Positions 24,035 through 37,085 of a DNA stretch of 64,000 nucleotides are shown in pieces. The DNA is from Amaurobius ferox (Eukaryota > Arthropoda > Arachnida > Araneae > Amaurobiidae): NCBI GenBank assembly GCA_951213105.1, contig OX578144.1:80526301-80590300 (forward strand), given 5' to 3'. The notes beneath the pieces were generated by a model that worked only from the letters and a program-made list of their open reading frames with translations, did no database searches and was not told where the DNA came from. The position numbers were made by a program, and so were the translations under genes. Numbering within the stretch: position 1 is the stretch's first letter; each line of letters starts with the position of its first letter.

Positions 24035-24228
24035 GAAGCCGAAATGGTTTTGCGTGAATAACGTAAATAAAATAAGACTCAATAAAGTTCAATAAGTTTG
24101 AGTTCATTTGCCCATATTATCTGCTGTATAAACGAAAGAAGTAAGACTGAAAACAAAGAATAAATTTATTGAACTTTATTGGAGTTTTATCTTACAAAAC
24201 GTTATTCACGCAAAATCATTTTGGCTTT
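24035..24228. mobile_element. Palindromic MITE-like element
   Basis: Inverted arms share TTTTGCGTGAATAACGT and AATAAAGTTCAATAA over about 65-70 bp each, with a short centre. No target duplication could be fixed. Confidence 0.55.
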
Positions 24229-24395
24229 TTTTTTATTCATTTATTTATTTTTTTAATGTCTGCATTTTTGCAGTTTGGAAGAAAACCGCTAAATGAAAGG
24301 AAAAAATATTTTTAAACTGAAAGTTATATGTATTTTCAAATAAGTTGCATGTGCTATTTTTTGGCAATAAAATTCAAAATAACGTATTTAAGAAG

Positions 24396-25168
24396 TCTGA
24401 AGTGGGCAGCACATGACTTTTCTTACAGTCTCAAATTAATTTTCTCTTTATTTCTTTAATAATTCATCAGAATTTAATTTCTCAAAATAACAAGCATAAT
24501 TGTTTTAAACTGAACTGAATTTGCACTTCTAATGCAATTTTCGTTTTCATTTGGAAGCTGGACACGGTGTAGCAAAAACGCGAAAAAGTTAAAATATCTC
24601 AAGAACGGCTAGATCTAGATTAATGGGGTTGGTATTATTCTTTTCTTCGTCAAAAATTACGTATAAAACAAGCATTCAATTGATACATTTCAGCAATGTT
24701 TTATTTAGTCTTTTATTTTAGATTTTGACTATTTTTGAACATTATTTCATAAGAAAAGCGGGCTTTTTTCTCAAATCGTACTAAAATTTAATCAGCACCA
24801 GAGTAACCTACAAGTGCCTCATCTACCAAATTTTGTGAAATTTGGTTAAATAGTTTTTTACCTAGTGTGGATACATGCGATTTTTGTAGGCCATTTCAGA
24901 TTCGGCAGATTGTTTCGCATTCAATCCACTAACCTATAAAATGTTATGAAATTTGGCCAATTAGCTTTTGAGTTGGAGTGGATACATACATTGCACAGTT
25001 AGATAGATACACATACACATACACACAGACATCACGATAAAAATAGTTTTTCCGTGTTCTAGAGGTCCCAAATTGTGTTCTAGAGATCCGTCGAAAATTC
25101 GAGTTGCGATTTTCGACACGATTCCAACACTTTTCCTATACATTATGATGTATCGTAGGGAATGTCAA
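24396..25168 (-). mobile_element. Family B interspersed repeat, copy 4
   Basis: The plus strand reads TCTGAAGTGGGCAGCACATG at the 3' end of the element, then GAACGGCTAG and AAATTTGGTTAAA-like blocks, a CACA/GACA tract and CGAAAATTCGAGTTGCGATT near the 5' end. Confidence 0.68.
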
Positions 25169-25542
25169 AAATTAAAAATGAGTTTAAGCCATAAGGGGGG
25201 TCACACATCTGATATTTTCTTTTATCGTACTGTAATTCGCGTTTAACTTTTACGACAGAAACTCCAGCAGAATGGGAAGACATTCAATCCATTCATGGAT
25301 TGCCGATACGAGAGGCAAAAACAAATGGGGAATAAACAAAAAGCATTTTATAGGAACAGTGCCACCATCTACTGTTATTGTTCTTTTTCTCCCCCTGAAA
25401 ACGGTTTCTTATTTTTGCAGGTGAAGAGTCGCATGGGAAAATCTCGAGGGAGTCTGGGAAGAAAACAGTGCTTTGTTTAATCAAATATTATTCTAAGAGT
25501 CTCCCTGTTTTTACTTTCGGTACCATACATATTGTATAATGT
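25169..25542. other. No gene seen
   Basis: Short unique-looking stretch. Overlapping open frames of about 60 codons on both strands at 25293-25484 have no recognisable domain. Confidence 0.45.
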
Positions 25543-25546
25543 TTAA

Positions 25547-26322
25547 GGGTGAGCGTCAGTAAATTTTCTGCCCTATCCGCGCTTTGTTAACTTTCGCGGC
25601 ACACATATTTCGCCGAAATTCTGCTCAAACAGTTACGAAATATTTTCTTATAGATAAAATGCTATGCTTAGATTATATTAAAACTAAATTTAATACCCAA
25701 TAAAACATAGAATATATGTTTTATTTTAATTTAAAATATTTTTGGTGCTGCCATCTGTTGTCGTAATTTAATTCATACCGACTATTTTTATTTTTTAATG
25801 AACATTTTTAAATGTCTATTCCTTCTAATACGTTATTAAATACAACAACAGCATCATATATAATGCCATAATCACGGAAACGTAATTGAACTTGGACTTG
25901 AAGATAAAGGAACTTGAAGACAAAACTGCAGTCCTCAGTGATGTACATTCAGATCCCTTATCAAATTTATAGAATGATAAATTACCTTTCCGTGATTGTG
26001 GCATTCTTATATATGATATGTTGTTGTATTTAACACTGTATTAGAAGGAATAGATATTTAAAAATGTTCATTAAAAAATAAAAATAATCGGTATGAATTA
26101 AATTACGACAACAGATGGCAGCACCAAAAATATTTTGAATTAAAATAAAAAATATATTCTATGTTTTGGGGGGCATTAAATTTAGTTTTAATATAATCTA
26201 AGCATTGCATTTTATCTCTCAGAAAATATTACGCAACTGTTTGAGCAGAATTTCGGCGACATATGTCTGCCGCGAAAGTTAACAAAGCGCGGATAGGGCA
26301 GAAAATTTACTGACGCTCACCC
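25547..26322. mobile_element. TTAA-flanked long palindrome (MITE)
   Basis: The ends are GGGTGAGCGTCAGTAAATTT and its complement. TTAA lies at 25543-25546 and 26323-26326. The arms match for about 350 bp each with few differences, leaving a short centre near 25910-25970. TTAA duplication suggests mobilisation by a piggyBac-type transposase. No coding frame. Confidence 0.85.
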
Positions 26323-26465
26323 TTAAGGAATGAATTGGAAAGGGTCAAATATTGGAACGTTTTGGGGATCCAACATAATAATTCAATGATGTTTAGTATA
26401 ACTCCTTTCTGTGTAATGTATCAATTCACAACCAGTATCGCTTTAAGATTTTGCTTACGGGTGGG

Positions 26466-29400
26466 CAGTGGCGCACCCAGAATATTCCTAAGGGGGGGGC
26501 CATTGGTGCACAAAATTTTTATGAAGGAGGATGACTCCTCGATAAATTTTCCGAGAAAAAATGATCAGAGGCCATATCAATTAACAAGGCGGTTGTCTTT
26601 TTTTGTACATTTATTTTTATCAAATTACTAACAATTCTTTAGTGCAGTGCAAGAGAATTGAATGATTAGAAGAAGTAGTAGTAGATATTTATACAAAACA
26701 ACACAAATTAAGAAATAGATGAAGATAAAATTATTTGTTCTGGTCTGCTTATACTGTATACTTGTTTTCAACCACTCTCTCATGATTACATATTGTTATA
26801 TTATTCAATTATGATCTATACATATTCATAAAACGAAGTCCAGCCTCCTGTTTTTCTTTGTAGCCAGAGCATTAATTATCTGGTCTGGATCAATTTCCAC
26901 TTCACGGTGAATGTTCACTGACGCAAGTCCATTCAGTCTGGTTTCACTCATACTGTTTCTCAAGTAAGTTTTCAACCTCTTCATTGTGGAGAATGACCTC
27001 TCAGCACTGCTTGTTGATACTGGGAGGGTGGCATACACTTTTAAAAGTTCAAACACAGTTGGAAAAGTCCTTTGGTCACAAAAGTTAAGCAGTTCGATTG
27101 GGCTTTTAGTTTTTTTGTTCAATGCAAAGACCTTCATGTACCACAGATGTAGTTCATCTTTTAGAGTATTATCTGATCTGGGTCCTAAATCATCTGCAAA
27201 TTTCCTTGATAAGGCAACAAATCTCTCGTTTTCTTCCAGTGTCGGCTGCCTTCCATTCGGAATGACAGATGCAAAACTTTGTAGAAATTCCTTATGTTTG
27301 AGAAATTTTTCATGGAGGTGAGTGATGAAATTATCAATCCATGGAATGAAAATAGAAAGTCTGTAGTATTCTTCAGGAGTCTGTACGTTGAAATTTGATC
27401 TATAAATTTGTCTGGTGGCACGGCGTGGTAGAGTAATGTTTTCTCCATGCTGTTCCAGCTTCTTAACAGCTTGTTCAAACAGATGGTGAAACTCGTTCTC
27501 TTCGTTCTCTCGAATTATAGATATAGCTTTCAAAACGTCTTCTACGTCACTCACAGCAGTTGCCAGATCAAGGTTAACTTCCTGCAGCTTTTCACTCAGA
27601 CGAACACTGTAGCTGAGTAATCTGTCAGCTGAAACAAGTGCTATGACAAACTGTGATGTTAACATTGAACATAACAAGGTATGAGCCTCTGTTGATGTCT
27701 CCTTGTCATTCCAGGTAGTAATCTCCTCCAGAGCCTCGATTACTTGATCAAACAATGAAACCATAACTGTGACGGCATCATGTCTCTCCACCCAACGAGT
27801 AGGGCATAATTTCTTCAGTTTTTTGGCACTGATTTCTGTCTCTCCCTGATTAGCTGCATTAATTTTGCTGGTGAGAACAAGGTTTCGTTTTGGTGTGTTG
27901 AAAAAACTAGAGATTTTCCCTATTATTCCAAAGCTGTTTCGGATATCCGGAACTCTAGATGAATAAGTTATGGCTAAGTTCAAACAGTGTGATGCACAAT
28001 GAACGTAGGGGGCTTTGGGGTGTTGCTCATATATAATTGCTTGGGCGCCATTGTACTCTCCACTCATTGCAGAAGCTCCATCGAACCCTTGTCCACGGAG
28101 GAAAGACGTATCAATGTTGCAGTCTGCAAGGCCTTTAAGAATAGCATCTGCAATTGCTCGACCTGTAGTTTCAGTCAGGGGCACAAACTTAAGGAAGTTC
28201 TCCACTATCTTAAATTCAATTTTATACTTATCATTTGTTTCAAACCGTTTCAAATAACGAACGCAAAGTGTCATTTGCTCTACCGTTGCAATATCTGTGG
28301 TTTCGTCACATAAAACCGCAAAACATTTGGCCTCATTCACCTCAGTTGCTATGTGCTTCACAGTGGAATCATTGCATGCTGAAATAATCTCATTTTGTAT
28401 ATTCCAACTTATGTAAGTTGCATTTTTTGCACAACCTTGTAGATGAGTTTTCAGTATTTCTTCTCCTGCATCAACTCGGAGTCGCAAAAGGGCTCTAAAA
28501 TTTCCTTCGCCTTGGCATGGTTATGACAATACGTCCAAATCCCCACAGTCTCTATGCCCTCTCATGGCCAGCCCTTGCCTTCCACAAAAAATCACTGTTT
28601 TGATAATGGGTTTAAGAATAGCCCTATTCTGCAAAACTTGTTTTTGCTTTCCTCTGTCCATTACTTGATCCACAGGAACCGTTTTTCCTTCCGTGACCCT
28701 TAAGAACTCATCGGCTTTGAGAACTGAATCCTTATGATAGAAAAAATTTTCATGTTGACTGAACTTCTCCAAGGCCTTCTTCCAATTATTAAATCCTTTT
28801 GAAACAAGTTGACCTGTAGCTTGTGTGGATCTTAAACCGACTTCATGGGGTGCAAAGAGAACACAAAATTTGCAATAGGCACTGTCCTCTGCCTTTGAGT
28901 AAGCTAGCCAGTTATGCTTACTCAGCCAAGATGAGCAGAACTTCCGAGTGTGGTGAGGTTTTCCTTGACTTGATACAGCACTAGTGACAGTAGCAGGAAA
29001 ACTGTAATTTGCATATGGTTCCCAAAGATTTTTTAACGCTGTTATCCTATCTTCATCTGTGAGGTTAGATTTCTTGACATAATTAGAAATATCTGCAGCC
29101 AGAATTTCTATTTCAACTGTGTTTGGTATTGTGTTTTGTCCTACCTTTACCTCCTCACAAGCGTTTGAAGACAGCCCAGGGTCACGGCTGTTGCTTGCTT
29201 CGACTGCAGCCTCATCAATGTAACAAGAGCTCAGGGAAACGTCGTTGGGAACGTCACTATTTTCAATCTTACTTTTTTTTTTTAAATAATTTCCCAGTGT
29301 CTGTTGACCTAGCCCTTTTCGTTTTTCACTCATTGTCTTTTTTTTTTACCTTGCTCCTCAGTTATTCAAGAACAAAATTTGCTATATAGCCGAAATACGC

Positions 29401-30123
29401 ACATAAACACACACACTGATCGTTAAAGATGCATTTCACTGTAAGATCAGTTGAAAGTTCAGGACCATTATTAAATTCAGCTATTCACCACGCAGGCCCT
29501 CGTTCCGAAACTACCAATTCACTGTTATCACCTTGTGTCGTAACGTCGCACTTTATTTCAACTCACAGCAACACTTAATTCGCGAAGCGTTGGCACGATC
29601 CATTTATTCACTTCCACAATTTTCTCACTGGGTAAACGAAATCCTCGAGTTTTCGAGCGAACAGCCGCTTCCCCGCCGTTCACTCTTTATATAGGGCCAC
29701 GGAGGCGCCTGTGACGTCACTCTACACAGCACTGGTATAGTACGACTCCAGCGAGAAGGCATTTGGGTCACGTGATTTTGGACGAGTCCATTAGTTAAAT
29801 TCAATCACAGGTAGAAACGTCTTAAGAAGAACGGGTTTCCAGAATTGGCGCCTTTAGTGCGAATTAATTTATAATTTGTACAGTACGATAAAGAGCGTTA
29901 TATGTATAATTACATTCAGTGTAAGTGTTGGGATATGCTGGAATTGTTTTCTTCACAATGATTAAAATTATTTATTACAATAATGGTTGTAAATGTTTTT
30001 TTTTATACTTTCTCGAAGGCAGACCTAGTTCTCCCTTGTGCTGACAGCGCCCTTCGCGTTTTGCTTTGTCAGCCCAAGGGGGGGGCCAGGGCCCCCTCGG
30101 CCCCCCCCGTGGGTGCGCCACTG
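26466..30123 (-). mobile_element. hAT-superfamily DNA transposon
   Basis: The 3.66-kb element has terminal inverted repeats CAGTGGCGCACCCA, followed on both sides by G/C-run sequence, and a perfect 8-bp target duplication CGGGTGGG (26458-26465 and 30124-30131). Eight-base duplications and CAGTGGCG-type tips are diagnostic of hAT elements. The transposase frame is on the minus strand, reading from the 30.1-kb end inward. The duplicated 8 bp belong to the inverted repeat of a TTAA MITE, so the order of insertion is clear. Confidence 0.93.
26826..29333 (-). pseudogene. hAT transposase (ZMYM1-like), one in-frame stop
   Basis: A single frame of about 835 codons is interrupted only by TAA at 28521-28523. 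The first 270 codons (29333 to the stop) hold a Ser/Lys-rich leader and a TTF-type zinc-finger domain, with SAYCKFCVLF and the downstream GFNNWKKALEKFSQHEN. After the stop the same frame resumes at once with GEGNFRALLRLRVDAG, the start of the DUF4371-type region. The catalytic part shows CDETTD, GQGFDGASAMSG, HCASHCLNL and CPTRWVERHD. The C-terminal dimerisation domain follows with LPVSTSSAERSFSTMKRLK. Length and domain order fit transposases related to zinc finger MYM-type protein 1. The enzyme would act in the nucleus on its own inverted ends. Because only one codon is damaged, the copy is young or assembled with a single error. An annotator could also call it as two genes (26826-28487 and 28521-29333). 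Confidence 0.9.
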
Positions 30124-30328
30124 CGGGTGGGACAGCGTCAGTCCTAAACGAAGAAGCTCTCAAAAAGACAGGCATTTGAAACACCCTATCCCAAACAGTC
30201 CGATCTCCCCTTGCCAATGCCTGCAAAGGGAGATCGAACTGTTTGAGATAGGGTATGTCAAATACCTGTCCCTTTGAGAGCTTCTTCGTTTAGGACTGAC
30301 GCTGTCCCACCCGTAAGCAAAAGGTTAA

Positions 30329-30884
30329 AGACTTTAATTTTATAACTAACTAGTAGTATACCTGTTCTTCGCACGAAATATATATTACAAAGAAACTTAA
30401 AATCCACAATCGTGCAAATTCCTGTAGTATTCTAAATGACATTGTTATTCAAAACATTCTATTAAAATATTTAAATTAATGCTCCTAAAAAGAAGTTTAA
30501 AACATCTGTTCTCGCTGTACAAAATTATCTTTACAGGTAGATCTGAAGAATAAAACAGCCTGGTCCCGTTAGTAAACAAATTTACAAAAATACGAAACTG
30601 AATCAGTATATGCCAAAATGAGAGAGCTAAAATTATGTGGGAAGGGTATACGAGAATATAAGTAGTACGGGTATAATCACATTGTATATAGGTCTTTAAC
30701 CACATATAGGTACTATAAATATAACAGCATATAAGTATTTTAAATATAACCACCATTACATGTAGAAATCACAGGAGAGTTCCTGATACCCCCCCCCCCC
30801 CCAATAACTTCGGAATGTAAATCTCATGAATGTATACACAATATAGGTCTAACTATAGTAAAGTGACAATGACGATGAGATAAT
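30329..30884. other. No gene seen; poly-C run
   Basis: AT-rich, with a run of 14 C near 30790. A 103-codon minus frame (30445-30756) is hydrophobic and without a known domain. Confidence 0.5.
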
Positions 30885-33800
30885 AAGAAAGATCAATCAT
30901 GCTTAAAGCATTGATTATGAAACACATTCCAACTTCAATGCAATTTTATTTAAACATGTCTAAAATGCAATACATTCCTCGGTAATAGTTTAAAACTTAT
31001 CACAATACTACATTAATTATTATATTTGAAAACTTAAACCTTCATCGAAAAAAATGAACTTCATTCAAATGACGGCATTGAAGTATAAATTGCCTGATTT
31101 AAACATCTCTAAAATGCGACACATTCTTCGGTAATAATTTTAGAATTATCATAATACTACGATAATTTATTATATTTGAAAACTTCATCGAAAACAACTG
31201 AAATTCATTCAAATGATGTCATAGAAAAAATAACACGCCTGGCTCTCTTTATAAAAGCAGCATTTCATTCATAACATTTTCCCAATTATTTCATTCATTA
31301 CAATACTATAATAATTTATTTTATTTAAAAATTAAGACCATGGAGCTACAAGTAATTAAACTTTATGCTTAAAACTTAATAGAAAAAAATCGTCCTTCTC
31401 TTTGCAAAATCAATGAATATTTCATTGATATCAGCTATGCAGACTCCATGAGCTAAATAATTTTGTGTTAAAAAAATTCAGCAATTGTAATACAACTCAT
31501 TCTACATATTTTGCTTTTTACATTTTATATAAGTGAAAAATAAGCTTCGTTGTAGAAATAATCAAATTTGGATGATCATTTAAACTCAAATATAATGTAA
31601 TTGCGTTGTTTCAGTATGTAGATGCACAGAATTTAAGTAAAAACAAGAAAAATCAATCATGCATAAGCATTGATTATGAAACACTTTCCAACTGAAATGC
31701 AATTTCATTTAAAAATTTCTAAAATGTGATACATTCAGTGCTGATATCTTTTACATTATCACAGTACTACAGTAATTTATTATACTTAAATATTTAAAAC
31801 TATATCGAAATATAAATCATCTGATTCTCTATGCAAAATCAATGAATATTTCATTCATATAACTTGTATTCCAGACTCCAGAGCTAAATAATTTTGTGTG
31901 AAAAAAATTCAATTCTTATGTAACTCACCTTACAATCGCTTGAGATATTTGCATTCTGCATAAGTTAAAATTAGGCTTCGTTGAAGAAATAATAAAAGTT
32001 TAGGGATCATTTAAAATCACAACTATTGTAATTGCATAAGCACGGAATTTAGATACACAGATAATACACAGATAATATATGTGTGTGTGTGTGTGTATGT
32101 ATTCAAAGTACTGGAATCGTGCCGAAGATCGGAACTCGAATTTTCGAAGGATCTACACGTTTTGGGACTTCTAGAACACGAAAAAACTATTTTTAGGAAG
32201 ACGTCTGTGTGTGTAAGGGTGTATCTATGTATGTTTCTGTGTGTCTGTGAGGATATTACATCCACTCTAATTGAAAAACTAATGGACCGAATTTCATAAA
32301 ATTTGGTAGGTATGTTTTTTGTGGGAAGTACTGATGTTCATTAGATTATAGTACGATTCGTAATAAAAGAATCTGCCTTCTTTGCGAAATGGCCGGCAGA
32401 AATTGCCTTTACCCACACTAGCTAAAAACGAATGGAACAAATTTAACAAAATTTGGTGTATAATATTTCAATAACCTACAAGTGATTTATATACCAAATT
32501 TAACAAAATTTGGTATATAAATCATTTGTAGGTTATTCTAGTACGATTCGGGAAAAAGGAACGGGCTAATTTTGCGAAATGGCCCCCAAAAATCGTTACA
32601 TATAAAAATAAAAGACTACGTGTGCTCAATTATATCAATTAAATTCCTATTTTATACGTGATTTTTGACAGCAAAAAGAATAAGACTAACCCCATTACTC
32701 GAGGACTAGCCGTTCTTGAGATATTCTAGTTTTTTCGCATTTTCGCTACGCTACCTTTGACAATAAGTCCAGCTATCAAATGAGAACCGAATTTAAGTTT
32801 AACGTGCAAATTCAATGTCATTTAACATACTTATGGCTGTTATTTTGTGCAGATAAACTCAAATTATTATTGAAGAAATAAAGAGAACGTGAATATGAGT
32901 CTGCAGGGAAAGACATGTGCTGCCCACATCAGAATTTTTAACAATATTAAAATAATGATTTATAGAAGTGAACAGGGATTATTTGCAGGCCATTTCGAAA
33001 AAAATTTATGATCTATATTTAAAGATCCACCAAATTTTTGTAGAATAAAATGTTCAACAAATTTAAGCTGTGTACCAAATTTTAACTCTCTAGGACGTAG
33101 GAAAGTGCATTAAAAATGCCATCAAATAAGTATATCATGAAGAGTTATATAAAATTAAAAAAAAATTTGAAAAATTGTTATCTACCAAATTTATTTTAAA
33201 ATGTGAAGCCTCTCTCATATACAAAATAATTAAACTCTTGGAAAGATATTTATTATATAATATATCTCTTTTTTCTTTCTGGAGGATATCCCAAAAGTCA
33301 GAATTTAATTGAATTTGTTTTTTGCCCTATATTAAATAATTTTTACTGAAATTTTTTTTATATATTTTATGGGATAATGTGAATATTTCCTAAAAATTTC
33401 GAAGCAATTTGTAAATTTTAAATTTGCTTAAAAAATGCTTGAAAAATTAGGTCCCATAAGGTTCAATGTATTTCATTTTTTCAACTCGGGTTCAATAAAA
33501 AACTAATTGGGTGATATTATTTATTTATATTCCCATAGGTCCCACAGACCGTCTGAAAAACATACTAAAATTTCATTTTGATAAAGTCATTTTTATGGCA
33601 GTTATCGTGCTAACGGACAGACAGACAGACAGAATGAACAAAGTCATAAACACTTTTCAACTATGTTGTAAAGTGTTAATAAAGTTGTTTTAGGACGGAT
33701 GCAACACTCAATATGAATTAAAAAGAATTTTAAAAATCACGATTTTGAGACAAGATGGATGCCATATATCATTTTGAAGTGGGTCACGTGATCTTTTCAT

Positions 33801-34217
33801 ATCATGGTCACGTGATCGCTTCATATAAGAGGTGTAATATTATTTTAATTTTTATTTAAAAAACTACTGAATATATTTCGCTGAATTTTTTTATATATTT
33901 TATGGAACAATTTGAATATTACCTAAAATTTTCGAAGCAATTTGTGAATTTTAAATCCGCTTAAAAAGTGTTTGAAAAATTAGGTCCCATAGGGCTCAAT
34001 GTATTTCATTTTTTTCAACCCGGGTTCAATCCAAAACTAATTGGGTGATATTATTCATTTATATTCCCATAGGTCCTACAGACCGTCTGAACAACATACT
34101 AACATTTCATTTTGATTAAGTCATTTTTACGGCAGTTATCGTGCTAACGGACAGACAGACAGACAGAATGAACAAAGTCATAAACACTTTTCAAGTTTGT
34201 TGTAAAGTGTTAAAAAT
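30885..34217 (+). mobile_element. Family C interspersed repeats, composite of partial copies
   Basis: It begins AAGAAAGATCAATCATGCTT, and the 5' half is repeated (from 30885 and from 31645). The 3' half is also present twice, ending near 33679 and 34213 with the hairpin CACTTTTCAA...TTGTAAAGTG. A family B copy sits between at 32087-32935. The 3' halves carry a pair of CACGTGATC words and a (GACA)n tract. No protein is encoded. Confidence 0.65.
32087..32935 (+). mobile_element. Family B interspersed repeat, copy 5, inside family C
   Basis: It begins at the GT tract (the 5' hairpin is absent), shows CGAATTTTCGAAGGATCTAC, AATTTCATAAAATTTGGTAG and AAAGAATAAGACTAACCCC, and ends AAAGACATGTGCTGCCCACA. 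Confidence 0.68.
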
Positions 34218-35004
34218 GATTGCAGTGATCCCTTAGTGAAGAAGTTTAGAACATGAACTCTGCAACAAAGCGATGTAGAATAAAATATTAATTAGAAAAT
34301 TGTAGAACATCGTTTAATTAATCGGAATCGGCTCTACATTGATTAGAAAATTTATTTGACACAATCTGGTTATAAGCGAATTGGTATCAATTCAAGAGTA
34401 ATGCAATAAATAAGACTTCTTACATGCATAGGAATTCAATCATTGGTATTCTATGGAATATAGTCACTTTACTATAGTCACTTTACTATACTCATAACGT
34501 GTACAATCAGGAACATTTTATTTAAGTTGTCGGAGGTGCTTAAGGATTTTCCTAGAAGCTCTGTATATTCATCCAGATAATTCACATCATTCTTCAAATA
34601 ATTAAATCTTACGAAAGAAAGATTGATTTCTGTTCCAATTAAGTCTTAAAATGCAATTTTAATTATCTTCTTAATTAAGGCGTGATTAACCTAATTATTC
34701 GTCTCCATAATGAATCATTTGTCCGAAAAAAAATTCCAAGCGATGGAGTGACGTACTTATTTGTTTTTTTATCGACACATTTTCCACTTTTTTGCGGCAT
34801 GTGCTAATAAAACCCTTTCGTGACGAAAAACCATCGATAAGTATTTTAAAACCTGCAAGAAAGATTCATCCGAGTATTACGGAAAATTAAAAGGGGCAAG
34901 GAAGATTTACACTCAACAACGACCGTATATATATTTAAGATTAAAACTTATCTTTTTCAGATTGTGCTTAATATCACAATTTTACTTCTTTGTACTATTT
35001 TGTA
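34218..35004. other. No gene seen
   Basis: AT-rich. A short direct duplication of ATAGTCACTTTACT lies near 34460-34495. Confidence 0.5.
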
Positions 35005-35018
35005 GAGAAAATACTGTT

Positions 35019-35313
35019 GTTGTTGTTGTTGTTGAAACCCAGACCGTCCGACCTACCAGAAAGGTGTAAGGTAACTGTTTGGACGGTAGGGAAGTGCCAC
35101 CCAATTTAGATCGGAACCCAGTGGGGGAGGCATCCACAGGGACCGTACCCTCCTTCCCCTACCACCAATCTCTCGGAAGGACTTTCGGACCCACATGTTT
35201 AACATGATCGTACTCCGCATGAACACGGCGGCAGTTTTTGGCAGTGGCTGGAATCGAACCCGGGCCTACCGAGTGCAACTCCAGCGCGCTAACCAATGGG
35301 CTACCGCGCCCCT
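35019..35313 (-). mobile_element. tRNA-derived SINE, full length
   Basis: On the minus strand it has a tRNA-like head (GGCGCGGTAGCCCATTGG A-box side, GGTTCGATTCC B box), a conserved body (GAACTTACGG-type words, GGTGGTAGGGGAAGGAGGGT) and a 3' CAA-repeat tail. Flanks GAGAAAATACTGTT (35005-35018) and GAGAAAATATTGTT (35314-35327) form a 14-bp target duplication with one mismatch. Confidence 0.88.
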
Positions 35314-35327
35314 GAGAAAATATTGTT

Positions 35328-36109
35328 AAACAAATTTCGATTTTAACATTGTGGTAAAAATGTTCAGTTGCAATAAAATAATAATAATAATAATAAGCAC
35401 CTTTTGTTATTTGTTCACCGTCATAGTGGAGTAAATTCAAATTTACCAACGTCTTCTACAAATTAATATGCTTAAAATTTGCATAAGGGACTTTCTTCAT
35501 ATCTAAATTCATATCAACATCAAAATTTCTAAGAGCAATATTCCAGTCTGACGCCAGATTTTGAGTCTACATCAAAATTTAATCTCGAGTACCTAGTTTC
35601 AAGATATTTCTTCTGGATTATGAGAATGTAAAGTTTAATGCTCCCAATGTTAAATTAGTTTCCCAGATTTTTATTCGTATCTTCCGAAATAATATTCTTA
35701 TCACGTTGATTTTTTTTTATTATTATTACGTAACTATCAAGCGACACAGAAAATATCTACAAAATTTTTCTTTTGTCAAATAATTTTTTGTATACAATAT
35801 GAATTATGGAATTAATATTCGTAAATATATATATATATATATATGAATAGTAACTTTGATATATTTCGATAGAAATCGATTTAGCGGGACTTTCCATATG
35901 ACTATGCAAAATTGCAGCTCTCTCCCTGTATTTTTTTTTCGTTCTATTTAAATTTTTAGAATTATGATGATTTTGAGGGGAATCTGATAATTGCATAAAG
36001 AAACGACTAGCTTCAAAAATTATATTTGAAAGAAAGTTTTATAAACTCACCCTTCATTTTAATACAATGGACATTGCTTTTTATCCAGTTATTATGAAAA
36101 TTTGTATAA
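35328..36109. other. No gene seen; short (AAT)n and (TA)n tracts
   Basis: Microsatellite tracts near 35380 and 35828. Minus-strand frames lack a known domain. Confidence 0.5.
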
Positions 36110-37085
36110 CTAGGGTGCTTCGTCCTCTGCTTGCTGACTCTCGTCAGCCCCGTAACTCGTTTCTCGAATCGGGAGATTTAATCCCCTAATCGCTGACGAT
36201 CGCTTAACGAGCTATTTCATGTCGCCCTCTACGCAGGCGTAATACGCCTGTTAGGGCCGTACGCTACCGCTCACAAACCAAAGAGCTCACTTTACGAACT
36301 CTTTCATAATACCTGCTACGGAGGCATGATATATATTCGCTGGGGCTTCGCTCTTTGTCTGCTAACGCTAACCAATCTCCGGAATTCGCTTTACAAGTTC
36401 TTTCATCCCGCATGGCCCTCATGCCCACAGGTCGCTGACACCTTCCAACCCGTGAAGGTCCTTTCACAAGCTGCTTCGGACCACCTGCTAAGCAGGCGTA
36501 ATACGTTCGCTGGAGGTCCGCCCCTTGTTAGCTGATGCTTGCCAACACCCGGATTTGGCTTCACGCGATCGTTTACTTCATCCGCGAAGTGTAAATTTGT
36601 AACTAGTTTTATATTTAACAATAATAAGACATATTTAAAATCTAATTATAACGGTAGTCAATGATAACGAAAGTCTCAACAATATCATTAGTATCAGAGC
36701 CCTGAATAATAAATTAATTTTTAATTGTTGAAGCCAATATATAGGAGATCCGCCTTTTACCGCTGATTTCTCTTCTTCTCTACTTCGTACTGCCTGATAC
36801 GCAGGCGTAATAAGCTCACGAATGCGATTGGGTTCCGGTGACTCACTAACACACGGAGCTTCCAATACGGCTGGTCGCGCAAGACAGTCCTTTACTTGCT
36901 GGTGCTTGCCTGACCAGGAGTTCGGGCTTTACTTTCTGTTTTCTGATTCTGGCTAACTCATGGAGCTTACTGCTCTACCTGCTACACAGGCGTAATACGG
37001 CTGTTAGTGCTCCACCCCTTGTTCGCTGACGCGCCTCAATCTCCGGATATCGCTTAGCGAGTCTTTTCAACCTACCCGCTTTACC
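36110..37085. repeat. GC-rich block of degenerate repeats
   Basis: This block stands out from its AT-rich surroundings. The word (T/A)C(G)CAGGCGTAATACG recurs near 36231, 36487, 36798 and 36982, with a degenerate form at 36316. Each is followed by a CCGCCCCTTGTT-type word and a TCTCCGGA(A/T)-TCGCTT word. An AT-rich trailer of about 130 bp occurs after each half (36590-36735 and 37090-37205), so the whole block looks like two higher-order units. Six frames contain short open stretches but none is conserved between units. Identity unknown. Confidence 0.6.

Larger units (their letters stand above)
26447..30324. mobile_element. TTAA-flanked MITE split by a hAT element
   Basis: The left tip (26447-26465) and the remainder (30124-30324) belong to the family at 14606-14879: TTTTGCTTACGGGTGGG on the left, CCCACCCGTAAGCAAAAGG on the right. 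TTAA lies at 26443-26446 and 30325-30328. Without the hAT insert it would be about 212 bp and palindromic. Confidence 0.8.

Noticed and set aside
36264..36865. Small frames in the GC-rich block
   Set aside because: No frame is kept between repeat units, so selection for protein is not seen.
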